Shown here: positions 18,201 through 26,778 of the stretch, one piece after another
Numbering within the stretch: the first letter of the stretch is position 1
How the letters are laid out: each line of letters opens with the position of its first letter
Origin: CBDCFV01 sp965216425
GTDB lineage: Bacteria; Chloroflexota; Dehalococcoidia; Lucifugimonadales; UBA3495
Reading direction: 5' to 3'
Assembly: GCA_965216425.1 (NCBI GenBank)
Contig: CBDCFV010000007.1
Location: forward strand, 682,001-746,000
Length of the DNA stretch: 64,000 nt
Program-made: the position numbers and the translations under genes
The notes under the pieces: generated by a model
Databases searched by the model: none
Told to the model about the DNA's origin: nothing
The model's input: the letters and a program-made list of their open reading frames with translations, nothing else

Positions 18201-19070
18201 ATGACCACTCAGAAAGCGAAGATAGGGATAATCGGGGGCAGCGGCCTGTACGAGATGGACGGGCTGACCGGCGTGGAGTTCGTGGATATAGATACTCCCT
18301 TCGGAAGCCCCAGCGACTCCATCGCCATCGGCAATTTATCGGGTATCCCGGTTGCTTTCCTGCCACGGCATGGCCGCGGGCACCGCATCAACCCCACGAA
18401 TTTGCCCAGTCATGCCAACATCTACGCCCTGAAGACCTTGGGTGTGGAACGCATCGTTTCGATCAGCGCCGTCGGTAGCTTGAAGGAGGAGTTGGAACCC
18501 CTCCATCTTGTGGTACCTGACCAGTTGATTGACCGTACTCGGAACAGGGTAAATACCTTCTTCAACGAAGGCATGACAGGTCACATCACCTTCGCCGATC
18601 CCTTCTGCGGCCCATCGAGCCGGATAGTGTACGACGGCGCCGTGGAGATGGGGTTGGACGTCCACGAGGGCGGGACGCTGGTCGTTATGGAAGGCCCAGC
18701 CTTCTCAACTCGGGCCGAGTCGTTCATGTACCGCTCTTGGGGGGCGGACATCATCGGCATGACCGCGTTACCAGAGGCCAAGCTGGCGAGAGAAGCCGAA
18801 ATCTGCTACGCAACCATGGCTTGGGTCACCGACTACGACTGCTGGTACGAAGAAGCTGAAGACGTGACAGTAGAGATGATTATCGGCAACCTGCTGAAGA
18901 ACGTAGCCGCGTCCAAAGAGTTGTTACGGAAAATAATACCGCGCTTGGACGGGGAGCGGGACTGCCCCTGTGGTTCAGCGTTGGCGGACGCGCTCGTAAC
19001 CGCGTCGAACTTAGTCCCGGACGATATAAAGCGCAAACTGGAACCGATTACAGGCCGATATCTGGTCTGA
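18201..19070 (+). CDS. mtnP: S-methyl-5'-thioadenosine phosphorylase
   Basis: A 289-residue purine-phosphorylase-family enzyme that splits methylthioadenosine to adenine and methylthioribose-1-phosphate, the substrate of MtnA. Motifs: GIIGGSGLYEMDG (phosphate loop), LPRHGRGH, SAVGSLKEEL, MEGPAFSTRAES and GMTALPEAKLAREAEICYA, the MTAP signature. It begins with ATG just after mtnA. A cysteine pair (CPCGS) near residue 255 is typical of some bacterial MTAPs. Confidence 0.95.
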   Translation: MTTQKAKIGIIGGSGLYEMDGLTGVEFVDIDTPFGSPSDSIAIGNLSGIPVAFLPRHGRGHRINPTNLPSHANIYALKTLGVERIVSISAVGSLKEELEPLHLVVPDQLIDRTRNRVNTFFNEGMTGHITFADPFCGPSSRIVYDGAVEMGLDVHEGGTLVVMEGPAFSTRAESFMYRSWGADIIGMTALPEAKLAREAEICYATMAWVTDYDCWYEEAEDVTVEMIIGNLLKNVAASKELLRKIIPRLDGERDCPCGSALADALVTASNLVPDDIKRKLEPITGRYLV

Positions 19071-19098
19071 ACACCCCCTGAATACTCAAGGAGGTCCA

Positions 19099-19449
19099 AT
19101 GATGCCGAGGCAAGAGGCTGGTGAACCTTATTACCGCGTAGACTCCCCGGAAGCCAACGGGATGCTGGCGGCGGACTCGGAAAACATTGTGGTAGTAGAC
19201 GTGCGACGCGACGATGAGTGGGTAACGGGCCACGTCTCGGGCGCCATTCACATAAATATCGACGAGTTGGCCGGGCGTATGGACGAGGTGCCCAGAGACA
19301 AAAAGCTGCTGTTTATTTGCGCCGCCGGGGTGCGCAGCGGGCTGGCATGTGAAGTGGCCGCGTCGATGGGATACGACTCGGAAAACCTTTACAACATTGA
19401 AGACGGCACACCGGCGTGGATCGCCGGAAATTTCCCTACAACCTACTGA
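19099..19449 (+). CDS. Single-domain rhodanese
   Basis: A 116-residue rhodanese. VVVDVRRDDEWVTGHVSGAIH is followed by the active-site loop ICAAGVRS with the sulfur-carrying Cys, then GYDSENLYNIEDGTPAW. AGGAGG precedes the ATG. Rhodaneses move sulfane sulfur. Its place inside the SAM/methionine operon, between mtnP and ahcY, suggests a sulfur-handling step coupled to this pathway, but no substrate can be named. Confidence 0.88.
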   Translation: MMPRQEAGEPYYRVDSPEANGMLAADSENIVVVDVRRDDEWVTGHVSGAIHINIDELAGRMDEVPRDKKLLFICAAGVRSGLACEVAASMGYDSENLYNIEDGTPAWIAGNFPTTY

Positions 19450-19635
19450 GAAAACCCATAACTGGGTGGCCTGCTTTGGGCCACTCGGCGCCTATAAGTT
19501 CATCCAACCGGGTCAAAATGGCCCAAGGCCGTTGTTTGGCGGGGTCCTGGTGTTTGCCAAACGGGTACGCGGCAGAAATTTACAAAGAAGGAAGCCGGCT
19601 CCAGACCGGCGAATTTCCTTCCCAAGGAGCGACCA
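19450..19635 (+). other. Structured intergenic stretch before ahcY
   Basis: 186 bases without a gene. Two hairpins are visible: GTGGCC TGCTTT GGGCCAC near the rhodanese end, and an extended one near the ahcY start (AAGGAAGCCGG with CCGGCGAATTTCCTT, symmetric with small bulges). The second ends just before the ahcY Shine-Dalgarno (AAGGAGCG). No known riboswitch class was recognised. Confidence 0.4.
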
Positions 19636-20907
19636 TTGACCTCAGCACAACGTGACGGGCACGTTAAAGACTTGGCCCTGTCGGACGAAGGAGTAAACCG
19701 CATAGAGTGGGCCGCACGGGAGATGCCTGTCCTGAACCTCATTCGCGAGCGGTTCGTGCGGGAAAAGCCGTTGGCCGGAATACGCATGTCCGCCTGCTTG
19801 CACGTCACCACCGAAACGGCAAATCTTGCGTTGACACTTAAAGACGGCGGGGCGGACCTGGTGATTTGCGCCAGCAACCCTTTGAGCACGCAGGACGAGA
19901 CCGCGGCTGCCTTGGTTAAGGAGTACGGCATCCCCACCTTTTCCATCAAGGGAGAGGATGAGGAGACTTACTACCAGCACATTACGGCCGTCCTGGACCA
20001 TGCGCCCCAGATAACGATGGACGACGGGGCAGACTTGGTGACTATGCTGCACCAACAGCGGTCCGAACTCCTGTCCAACGTTATCGGCGGGACCGAGGAA
20101 ACCACTACCGGCGTCATCCGCCTGACCGCCATGGCCAACGACAACAAGTTGTCCTATCCCATCATCGCGGTCAACGAAGCGGAGACCAAGCACTTCTTCG
20201 ACAACCGTTACGGTACCGGCCAAAGTACCTTGGACGGCATTACCAGGGCCACCAACATCCTGTGGGCGGGCCGTCGTGTAGTGGTGTCGGGCTACGGTTG
20301 GTGCGGCCGGGGCATCGCGTCCCGGGCCAAGGGAATGGGGTCCCACGTCATCGTCACCGAAGTCAACGCCATCCGCGCCCTGGAAGCGGTTATGGACGGC
20401 TTCACGGTGATGAGCGCATTGGAGGCCGCCAAGGTGGGCGAGGTGTTTATCACCGCCACCGGAGGATTCCACGCCATTGGCCGGGAGCAATTGGAGGTAA
20501 TGCCCTCCGGGGCCATCCTCAGCAACAGCGGCCACTTCAACGTCGAGATTGACATCGGCGCATTGCAGGATATGTCCACAGGCAGCAGACAAGTGCGCCC
20601 CTTTGTGGACGAGTGGCAACTTCGCGACGGGCGTAAGATTTACCTTCTGGCGGAAGGCCGTTTGATAAACCTGGCCGCTGCCGAAGGCCACCCCTCGGCG
20701 GTGATGGACATGAGCTTCGCCAATCAAGCCCTCAGCGTGGAGCACGTCGTCGCCAATCACCGAGACCTCGACCCCGGCGTGTACGTCGTGCCCAGGGAAA
20801 TCGACCAGGAAGTCGGCAGGCTCAAGCTGGAGTCCTTGGGCATCAAGATAGACAATCTGACCCCCGAACAAATCCGTTACTCGGAGAGTTGGGAAGAAGG
20901 GACCTGA
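19636..20907 (+). CDS. ahcY: Adenosylhomocysteinase
   Basis: A 423-residue enzyme that cleaves S-adenosylhomocysteine to adenosine and homocysteine, removing the product inhibitor of SAM-dependent methylation. Blocks: AGIRMSACLHVTTETANL, CASNPLSTQDE, the NAD-binding VVVSGYGWCGRGIA (G-x-G-x2-G), ATGGFHAI, SNSGHFNVEID, EGRLINLAAAEGHPS and MDMSFANQAL. The C terminus is the usual SW-x2-GT. It lacks the internal insertion of the longer form. The start is TTG, chosen because AAGGAGCG lies 5 bases upstream. Confidence 0.96.
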   Translation: MTSAQRDGHVKDLALSDEGVNRIEWAAREMPVLNLIRERFVREKPLAGIRMSACLHVTTETANLALTLKDGGADLVICASNPLSTQDETAAALVKEYGIPTFSIKGEDEETYYQHITAVLDHAPQITMDDGADLVTMLHQQRSELLSNVIGGTEETTTGVIRLTAMANDNKLSYPIIAVNEAETKHFFDNRYGTGQSTLDGITRATNILWAGRRVVVSGYGWCGRGIASRAKGMGSHVIVTEVNAIRALEAVMDGFTVMSALEAAKVGEVFITATGGFHAIGREQLEVMPSGAILSNSGHFNVEIDIGALQDMSTGSRQVRPFVDEWQLRDGRKIYLLAEGRLINLAAAEGHPSAVMDMSFANQALSVEHVVANHRDLDPGVYVVPREIDQEVGRLKLESLGIKIDNLTPEQIRYSESWEEGT

Positions 20908-20951
20908 ACGGGTCCGCCTCGAATCAATGAGACGAACCAGGAGTAAACCGA

Positions 20952-22184
20952 ATGCCTCTACTGTTTCACGAGTCACCAAAGTACCTGTTGACCTCCGAGT
21001 CGGTCACTGAAGGCCATCCCGACAAGCTGTGCGATCAGATCTCCGATGCGGTGCTGGACGCCGCCTTGGCCGGAGACAGGATGAGCAGGGTGGCCTGCGA
21101 GACCGTGGCCACCAAGAACCTGGTGATGGTCACGGGCGAGATAACCTCGAATTCAAACTTGAACTTCAACGAAATAGCCCGCCAAGTGATGCTCGACATC
21201 GGCTATACCGACATCAAGTATGGCTTGGACGGCAACTCCTGCGGAGTAGTCGCCCACGTCAGCCAGCAGTCGGCCGACATCAGCCAAGGAGTCACCACCT
21301 CCTTGGAGCACCGAACCGAGGGTGAGGCCGCCGACGCCAGGCGGGCCACGGGCGCGGGCGACCAAGGGATGATGGTAGGTTTCGCTTGCAATGAGACCGA
21401 AAGCCTGATGCCCTTAACTGTAGACCTGTCCCATCGCTTGGTTGAACGGCTGGCCGCCGTTCGCAAGGACGGCACCCTCCCCTACCTGGGTCCTGACGGC
21501 AAGTCCCAAGTGACGGTGGAGTACCGCTATGGCAAACCCCACCGGGTAGACGCCGTCGTTATCAGTACCCAACACGAAGACCAGGAAGACCGGGACGCTT
21601 TCAGAGAAATCATTTACAGCGACATTATCGAGACCGTCATCAAGCCCGTTGTCCCCTCTAACCTGCTGGACGACGACACCAAGTACTACGTCAACCCCAG
21701 CGGATGGTTCGTCATCGGTGGGCCACAGGGAGACACCGGGTTGACCGGGCGCAAGATCTTGGTTGACACCTACGGCGGCATCGCGCGGCACGGCGGCGGC
21801 GCGTTCTCCGGCAAAGACCCAACCAAGGTAGACCGCTCGGGCGCCTACGCCGCCCGGTATGTGGCCAAGAACCTGGTTGCGGCCGGGCTGGCGGACCGCG
21901 TCGAGGTTATCGTCTCCTACGCTATCGGCGTTGCCAGGCCGATCTCCGTATCCGTGGAAACCTTCGACACCAGCCACTTCCCCAACGACAAAATCGAGCA
22001 ACTGGTCCATGACAACTTCGACCTGCGGCCTGGGGCGATAATCGAGGACCTTGACCTGCGCCGGCCTATTTACGGCCAAACTGCCGCCTACGGTCACTTT
22101 GGCCGTGCGGATGTCGACTTGCCTTGGGAGCGCACCGACAAGGCGGACGCGCTGAGGGCCGCGGCGGAGTTGGCGGCCAAGTAG
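20952..22184 (+). CDS. metK: S-adenosylmethionine synthetase
   Basis: A 410-residue methionine adenosyltransferase making SAM from methionine and ATP. Signature blocks: SESVTEGHPDKLCDQISDAVLD-type N terminus, the GAGDQGMMVGFA hexapeptide region, GGPQGDTGLTGRKILVDTYG and GGGAFSGKDPTKVDRS. Length is slightly above the common 380-400. It is the fifth gene of the SAM-riboswitch operon, so its product represses its own transcript. Confidence 0.97.
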   Translation: MPLLFHESPKYLLTSESVTEGHPDKLCDQISDAVLDAALAGDRMSRVACETVATKNLVMVTGEITSNSNLNFNEIARQVMLDIGYTDIKYGLDGNSCGVVAHVSQQSADISQGVTTSLEHRTEGEAADARRATGAGDQGMMVGFACNETESLMPLTVDLSHRLVERLAAVRKDGTLPYLGPDGKSQVTVEYRYGKPHRVDAVVISTQHEDQEDRDAFREIIYSDIIETVIKPVVPSNLLDDDTKYYVNPSGWFVIGGPQGDTGLTGRKILVDTYGGIARHGGGAFSGKDPTKVDRSGAYAARYVAKNLVAAGLADRVEVIVSYAIGVARPISVSVETFDTSHFPNDKIEQLVHDNFDLRPGAIIEDLDLRRPIYGQTAAYGHFGRADVDLPWERTDKADALRAAAELAAK

Positions 22185-22227
22185 ACGGCAAATTTATATA
22201 ACGGAAGTTGAGGCGGCGAGGAAGGTT

Positions 22228-22971
22228 ATGGAAAAGCAGGAAAGAGACAACCTTATGACCCGTTTAACCCCGGAAGAACGGAATACCATGCGTCAATTGA
22301 TTGTTGACGCCACGGAAGAATGGAAGTTCCGCGCTCCGGAAATCTTCACCGCCCAAAAGGGTCTTGGACCACGCAAAGAGGGCCTGTCGCCGCAACTCCA
22401 AGCCGCACTGGACGCAGTCATCGCGCGAGACGAAATGGGCCCCGCCGTGGGGCAGGAACCGCCGGACTTTAATCTCAAACTCCTGGGGACAGAGGAACGG
22501 GTCCGGCTGTCCGATTATCGCGGCAAAAGCCCCGTCGCACTGGTTTTCGGCAGTTACACTTGACCGCCTTTCCGCTCCCAGGTTGGGCGCATAGAACAGG
22601 TCTACAACCGGTTCGGCAGCCAGGTTGAGTTCTTTGTGGTGTACGTCCGGGAAGCCCATCCTTCCGATGGATGGCAGATGCCCATAAACGTTGACGAGAG
22701 TGTGATATACCGCCAGCACCAGAGCTACGAGGAACGGGAGGAGGTGGCGGCATCCTGCAGCCTCGGCCTCGACATCAGTCTGCCAATTCTGATCGAGGAA
22801 ATGGATAACGCCGTTGACGACGGCTACGGAGCAGCGCCCGAGCGGCTCTATCTCATCGACGCTGACGGCCTTGTCGCTTATCACGGCGGCGCCGGTCCTC
22901 ACTTCTTTAACTTAGACGAGTGGGAACAAGCCATCGAGGCCTGTCTTGCCAAGAACAAAGTGCTTGGCTGA
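22228..22971 (+). CDS. Deiodinase-like selenoprotein with in-frame TGA (Sec112)
   Basis: One 247-residue frame runs from ATG 22228 to TGA 22969-22971 if TGA at 22561-22563 is read as selenocysteine. The residues around it read FGSYT-U-PPFRSQ, the active site of iodothyronine-deiodinase-family proteins; further on EAHPSDGW is also identical to the vertebrate enzymes. After the TGA the frame keeps full family similarity (VEFFVVYVREAHPSDGW, RLYLIDADGLVAYHGG), so this is not a truncation. The fold is thioredoxin-like. Bacterial homologues are thiol/selenol redox proteins of uncertain substrate. GAGGAAGG precedes the start. It lies 43 bp after metK. The alternative is a nonsense mutation. Confidence 0.88.
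22561..22602 (+). promoter_or_regulatory. Candidate bacterial SECIS element
   Basis: Directly after the TGA: GACC (22562-22565) can pair with GGTC (22599-22602), and CGCTC (22573-22577) with GGGCG (22585-22589) around the loop CCAGGTT. The loop lies 14 nt after the TGA and holds the GG-T character of bacterial SECIS loops that bind SelB. Placement is right; the structure is drawn by eye. Confidence 0.6.
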
Positions 22972-23109
22972 TCGTCGTCCGCGGCCCATATAAACGCTTG
23001 GCGTGGGTGTGTCCGGCCGTTGCAACTATCGCCGGTGAACGCGAACTACATCGGCCCACCAACCCGGCAGTCTCCCGATCCGAATAACACCGGCGGCCCA
23101 GGAGGGTTG

Positions 23110-24525
23110 ATGATGAGGGACATCCGGTTCGGAACCGACGGATGGCGCGGGGTTATCGCCGACGACTTCACCTTCGAGAACGTGGGCCGCTGTGCCCAGG
23201 GACTGGTCGATTACCTGATCGCCCAAGGCGTCGCCCAGAAGGGCTTGGTCATCGGCTACGACACCCGCTTCCTATCGCGAGAGTTTGCCGATACGGTCGC
23301 ATCTGTGGCCGCCGCCAATGGCGTCAAGGCATACTTGGCCCAGGAATCAGCTCCCACGCCAGTGGTGAGCTTTAACGTGTTGCATCTCCAGGCAGCCGGC
23401 GCCGTTATCATAACCGCCTCTCACAACCCGGCCGTTTGGAACGGGTTCAAGTTCAAGCCTGAGTACGCTGGCAGCGCTACTCAGGAGATTACCGATCAAC
23501 TGGAACTGGCTATAGCCGAATCGTCGGAAGTAAAGTCTCTACCCTTGAATCACGCCCGGGAACAGGGTACCGTCATCGACTTTGCGCCTGCGCCGCCCTA
23601 CTTGGAACGGGTTGGCGAGATAATAGACTTGCCAGCCATCAGGGACGCCGGCCTGCGGGTGTCGGTTGACGCTATGTTCGGCGCGGGCGCCGGATACCTT
23701 CCGGGACTTATTTCCGGTGGCAAGACAACGATACGTGAAATCAACGGCTACCGGAACCCGGCTTTCCCCGGCATGGCGCAACCGGAGCCTATTGCCAGCA
23801 ACCTTTCAACCCTTATTGACATAATCAAGCAAGGGGAATCCGGCATAGGACTGGCCTTGGACGGGGATGCCGACCGGGTAGGGGTGGTGGACGAGCATGG
23901 CCGGTTCATTACGACGTTGGAAGTGTTCTCTATATTGGCCCAATACTTATTGGAGCAAAAAGGCGAACGAGGACCGTTAGTCAAAGGCGTCACATCGTCC
24001 GTAATGCTCAACAAGCTGGCCCAACGGTTTGGCGTGGATGTTCATGAGATGCGCGTTGGGTTCAAGTACATCGGTCCCAGGATGTCCGAGGTGGATGCGC
24101 TGATGGGAGGCGAGGAAAGCGGAGGTTTCGCGTTTCGGGGTCACATACCGGAGCGGGACGGAGTGCTCAGCGGCCTTTACTTACTGGAGTACATGGCCAA
24201 GACCGGGCTTTCCCCTTCTCAACTGGTCCAACACTTGTTCGACCAGGTCGGCCCTCATTACTACCAGCGGCGCGACGTTCATTTCAACCCTGATGACCGC
24301 GACCGGATCGAGAAACTATTGCGCAGCCCTCAATTTACCGAACTGGCCGGAATACCAGTCCGCGGGACCGACGACATAGACGGGCGCCGTTTCGTTTTTG
24401 ACGAGGGTTGGCTGATTTGCCGGTTCTCCGGGACAGAGCCTCTGCTGCGGATATACGCGGAGGCCGGACAACCGCAGATGGTAGATGCGCTATTGAATGC
24501 GGCGGCCGGTTACTTGGGGGTATAG
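23110..24525 (+). CDS. Phosphoglucomutase/phosphomannomutase family enzyme
   Basis: About 471 residues, alpha-D-phosphohexomutase superfamily. RFGTDGWRGVIADDF opens the protein; ITASHNPAVWNGFK holds the phosphoserine; LDGDADRVGVVD is the magnesium loop; GGEESGGFAF is the sugar loop; RFSGTEPLLRIYAE is the phosphate-binding loop. The frame is open from 23020, but AGGAGG at 23100-23105 points to ATG 23110 or 23113. It moves phosphate between C1 and C6 of glucose or mannose; the preferred sugar cannot be read. Confidence 0.92.
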   Translation: MMRDIRFGTDGWRGVIADDFTFENVGRCAQGLVDYLIAQGVAQKGLVIGYDTRFLSREFADTVASVAAANGVKAYLAQESAPTPVVSFNVLHLQAAGAVIITASHNPAVWNGFKFKPEYAGSATQEITDQLELAIAESSEVKSLPLNHAREQGTVIDFAPAPPYLERVGEIIDLPAIRDAGLRVSVDAMFGAGAGYLPGLISGGKTTIREINGYRNPAFPGMAQPEPIASNLSTLIDIIKQGESGIGLALDGDADRVGVVDEHGRFITTLEVFSILAQYLLEQKGERGPLVKGVTSSVMLNKLAQRFGVDVHEMRVGFKYIGPRMSEVDALMGGEESGGFAFRGHIPERDGVLSGLYLLEYMAKTGLSPSQLVQHLFDQVGPHYYQRRDVHFNPDDRDRIEKLLRSPQFTELAGIPVRGTDDIDGRRFVFDEGWLICRFSGTEPLLRIYAEAGQPQMVDALLNAAAGYLGV

Positions 24526-24696
24526 TACTAATCGCGGTCTGACACAACCGCCTTTCCGGCGCACCGGACGCTTAGCCGCCCAAGCCCGCGTCCGACCGTT
24601 GGAAGCAACGCTTAGGAGTCTGAGGGACCAGTAGCTATCGGCCCCTCGAAGACTTCCCTCAGCTTGGTTAATGAAACAGCCCTGTAAGGGGTCCGG

Positions 24697-25107
24697 CTAC
24701 CGCTTGGTGTATTGAGGCGCGCGGCGGGCCCGCTTCAACCCGTACTTCTTGCTTTCTTTTATGCGGGCGTCCCGGGTGATGAACCCCTGCCGGCGCAGGG
24801 CAGGCTTCAGTGATGCGTCGTAGACCACCAACGCCCGCGCTATGCCGTGGCGAATGGCCTCGGCTTGGGAGTGGACCCCGCCCCCCAAGACGCTGACCAC
24901 AACCCGGAAGCGGTTGACCGTATTGCTGGTGCGGAAAGGCTCGGTGATTGTGTCGCGCCAAGGCCGCCAATTGAAATAGTCTTCAATAGTTTTGCCGTTG
25001 ACCATAAAAGGCGCGTCGTCGTCCAAGTAAAGCCTTACTTTGGCGATCGACGTCTTGCGCTTCCCGGTACCGTAGTAGTATTCCTGGTTTGTAGCGGCTT
25101 GAACCAA
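24697..25107 (-). CDS. rpsI: Ribosomal protein S9 (uS9)
   Basis: 136 residues. YYYGTGKRKTSIAKVRLY opens the protein, GGGVHSQAEAIRHGIARAL is the central family block, and it ends in the basic KKYGLKRARRAPQYTKR whose tail reaches the ribosomal P site. It follows rplM by 9 bp and is the last gene of the superoperon. An 8-bp stem (CTGAGGGA at 24620, TCCCTCAG at 24655) lies 35 bp downstream but has no T run. Confidence 0.97.
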   Translation of the reverse strand: MVQAATNQEYYYGTGKRKTSIAKVRLYLDDDAPFMVNGKTIEDYFNWRPWRDTITEPFRTSNTVNRFRVVVSVLGGGVHSQAEAIRHGIARALVVYDASLKPALRRQGFITRDARIKESKKYGLKRARRAPQYTKR

Positions 25108-25116
25108 CGTTATTAC

Positions 25117-25563
25117 CTACCCCTCATTCCGGTTAGTTGACGCCGCAACCTGGGCTTGATGCTTGTGCTCGTCTCCGGCGTAAACCTTCAGCCGGCGCAA
25201 CATCTCTCGCCCGTTATGATTGCGGGGCAACATTCCTTTGACCGCCAGTTGGATAACCCTGTCAGAGTGGGACTTCATCATGTCCACAAGCCTGAAGCTG
25301 CGTAGGTTGCCCACGTACCCGCTATGGCGATAGTACATTTTCTGGGTCATTTTCCGCCCGGTGACACGCAACTTGGCGGCATTCAGCACCACCACGTAGT
25401 CGCCGGTCAGGACGTGGGGAGTGTAGCTGGGCTTGTCTTTGCCCTGCAGTGCTACAGCGATATCCCGTGCGATTCGCCCTAAGGTCTGTCCGGTCGCGTC
25501 AATGACGCGCCAGTTAGCAGAAACATCACCGGGCTTTGGGAAATATGTGCTGGTACGTTTCAT
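25117..25563 (-). CDS. rplM: Ribosomal protein L13 (uL13)
   Basis: 148 residues with the L13 blocks WRVIDATGQTLGRIARDIA, YVVVLNAAKLRVTGRK, YYRHSGYVGNLRS and VKGMLPRNHNGREMLRRLKVY. It assembles early on 23S rRNA. The ATG is 1 bp after the truA stop, so the two are translationally close. The C terminus is a little longer than usual. Confidence 0.97.
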   Translation of the reverse strand: MKRTSTYFPKPGDVSANWRVIDATGQTLGRIARDIAVALQGKDKPSYTPHVLTGDYVVVLNAAKLRVTGRKMTQKMYYRHSGYVGNLRSFRLVDMMKSHSDRVIQLAVKGMLPRNHNGREMLRRLKVYAGDEHKHQAQVAASTNRNEG

Positions 25564-25564
25564 T

Positions 25565-26398
25565 TTAAGATAAGTCCTGTGGTGGCAAATTCGGGTAAGT
25601 GACCTTCATCAAGCATAGACCGCAAGCAGGGACAGAAGTCCATTCCAGTTTGCTGGCTGTCCGCCCGGTCAAGACCTCCTTGACTATATCCTCCGGCCAC
25701 TTTCCTTTCCCAATCTCGATTAGCAACCCCGTTGCCCGCCTGATCTGGTGCTTTAGAAACCCGTTGGCCTCGCATTCCACGATGACCGAATCGTCGTCTC
25801 GCCGGACATTCCACTGATGTACCCTGCGCACCGCGCTGCGTTCAGCGGCAAACCCCGGAGCGAAAGGTCTGAAGTCGTACTCCCCAACCAAGTGCTTGGC
25901 CGCTCCCGCCATCCAGTCAACATTCAGAACGTCGCGTACCCAATGACTACTGTGCCGCCGCAAGGGTGAAGGCCACTGCCTGTTCGAAATGTTGTACCGG
26001 TAAACCCGGCTGACGGCATCCTTGCGAGAGTGAAAGTCCAAGGACACTTTGTGCGCAGATTGGACTCTGATGTCCCGGGGCAGGTAGAAATTCAAGCCAG
26101 CGGCATAGGAGTCAAGACCATTCTTGCTGCCCGTTAGGAAGTCCACTACTTGTCCTTCGGCGTGCGCTCCAGAGTCGGTGCGGCTTGCCCCCCTGATGCG
26201 GATTCTTTCTCTTGTAAACTTATAAAGACTGTTCTCTAGCTCCCCCTGAATCGTCGGTTGGTCCGGCTGGAACTGGAACCCCATATACGCAGTCCCATCG
26301 TATTCAACCACCAACGATATTCTGCTGGAGACAGGTACGCCCGCGTTTATGGATTGTTTCTCCGGCGAAATGGGTCCCACGGGACTGCCCCCAACCAC
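25565..26398 (-). CDS. truA: tRNA pseudouridine(38-40) synthase
   Basis: 277 residues; converts uridines 38-40 of the tRNA anticodon arm to pseudouridine. The catalytic Asp is in GASRTDSGAHAEGQV; VEYDGTAYMGFQFQPDQPTIQGELE is the N-terminal signature, split here only by its usual short loop. ANGFLKHQIRRATGLLIEIGKG is near the end. The first 25 residues are not conserved and a later start is possible. Placement between rplQ and rplM is common in bacteria. Confidence 0.94.
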   Translation of the reverse strand: MVGGSPVGPISPEKQSINAGVPVSSRISLVVEYDGTAYMGFQFQPDQPTIQGELENSLYKFTRERIRIRGASRTDSGAHAEGQVVDFLTGSKNGLDSYAAGLNFYLPRDIRVQSAHKVSLDFHSRKDAVSRVYRYNISNRQWPSPLRRHSSHWVRDVLNVDWMAGAAKHLVGEYDFRPFAPGFAAERSAVRRVHQWNVRRDDDSVIVECEANGFLKHQIRRATGLLIEIGKGKWPEDIVKEVLTGRTASKLEWTSVPACGLCLMKVTYPNLPPQDLS

Positions 26399-26422
26399 TA
26401 GCCCGGCCTGCGGGTTAACTCC

Positions 26423-26776
26423 CTAGACCAATTCAATGATCGCCATGGACGCGCCATCCCCTTGACGTCGTCCCAGACGGATAATCCTCGTATACCCGCC
26501 GGCGCGTTCGGCGTACCTGGGAGCCACGTCGTCAAATACCTTCGCCACCACCTTCTTGTTGGGAATTTGGGCTAGGGCCAAGCGGCGGTGATGCAGGGTG
26601 CCTTTCTTGCCATGGGTTATCAACTTTTCCGTCACTACCCGAGTCTCTTTGGCTTTCGCCAGGGTGGTCGTGATACGTTCGTGACGGATCAGATCGCCCG
26701 CAAGGCCCCTTAGCAAGGCAATTCTCTGGTCTTTGTACCGGCTGAGCTTTCTACCGGCGATTCGATGAGAAGCCAT
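26423..26776 (-). CDS. rplQ: Ribosomal protein L17 (bL17)
   Basis: 117 residues, bacterial L17: RIAGRKLSRYKDQRIALLRG, then LIRHERITTTLAKAKETR, and GGYTRIIRLGRRQGDGASMA at the C-terminal end. It starts 2 bp after the rpoA stop. It lines the polypeptide exit side of the large subunit. Confidence 0.97.
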   Translation of the reverse strand: MASHRIAGRKLSRYKDQRIALLRGLAGDLIRHERITTTLAKAKETRVVTEKLITHGKKGTLHHRRLALAQIPNKKVVAKVFDDVAPRYAERAGGYTRIIRLGRRQGDGASMAIIELV

Positions 26777-26778
26777 AA

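Noticed and set aside
19642..20979. 445-residue open frame antisense to ahcY
   Set aside because: It is a shadow of a GC-rich conserved gene; composition is unlike a real protein and it has no start signal.
22561..22563. Stop codon ending a short 111-residue protein
   Set aside because: The frame continues with strong family similarity and the codon is at the family's selenocysteine position.
24526..24696. tRNA gene in the gap between the mutase and rpsI
   Set aside because: No T-arm sequence or cloverleaf could be drawn; only an 8-bp stem.
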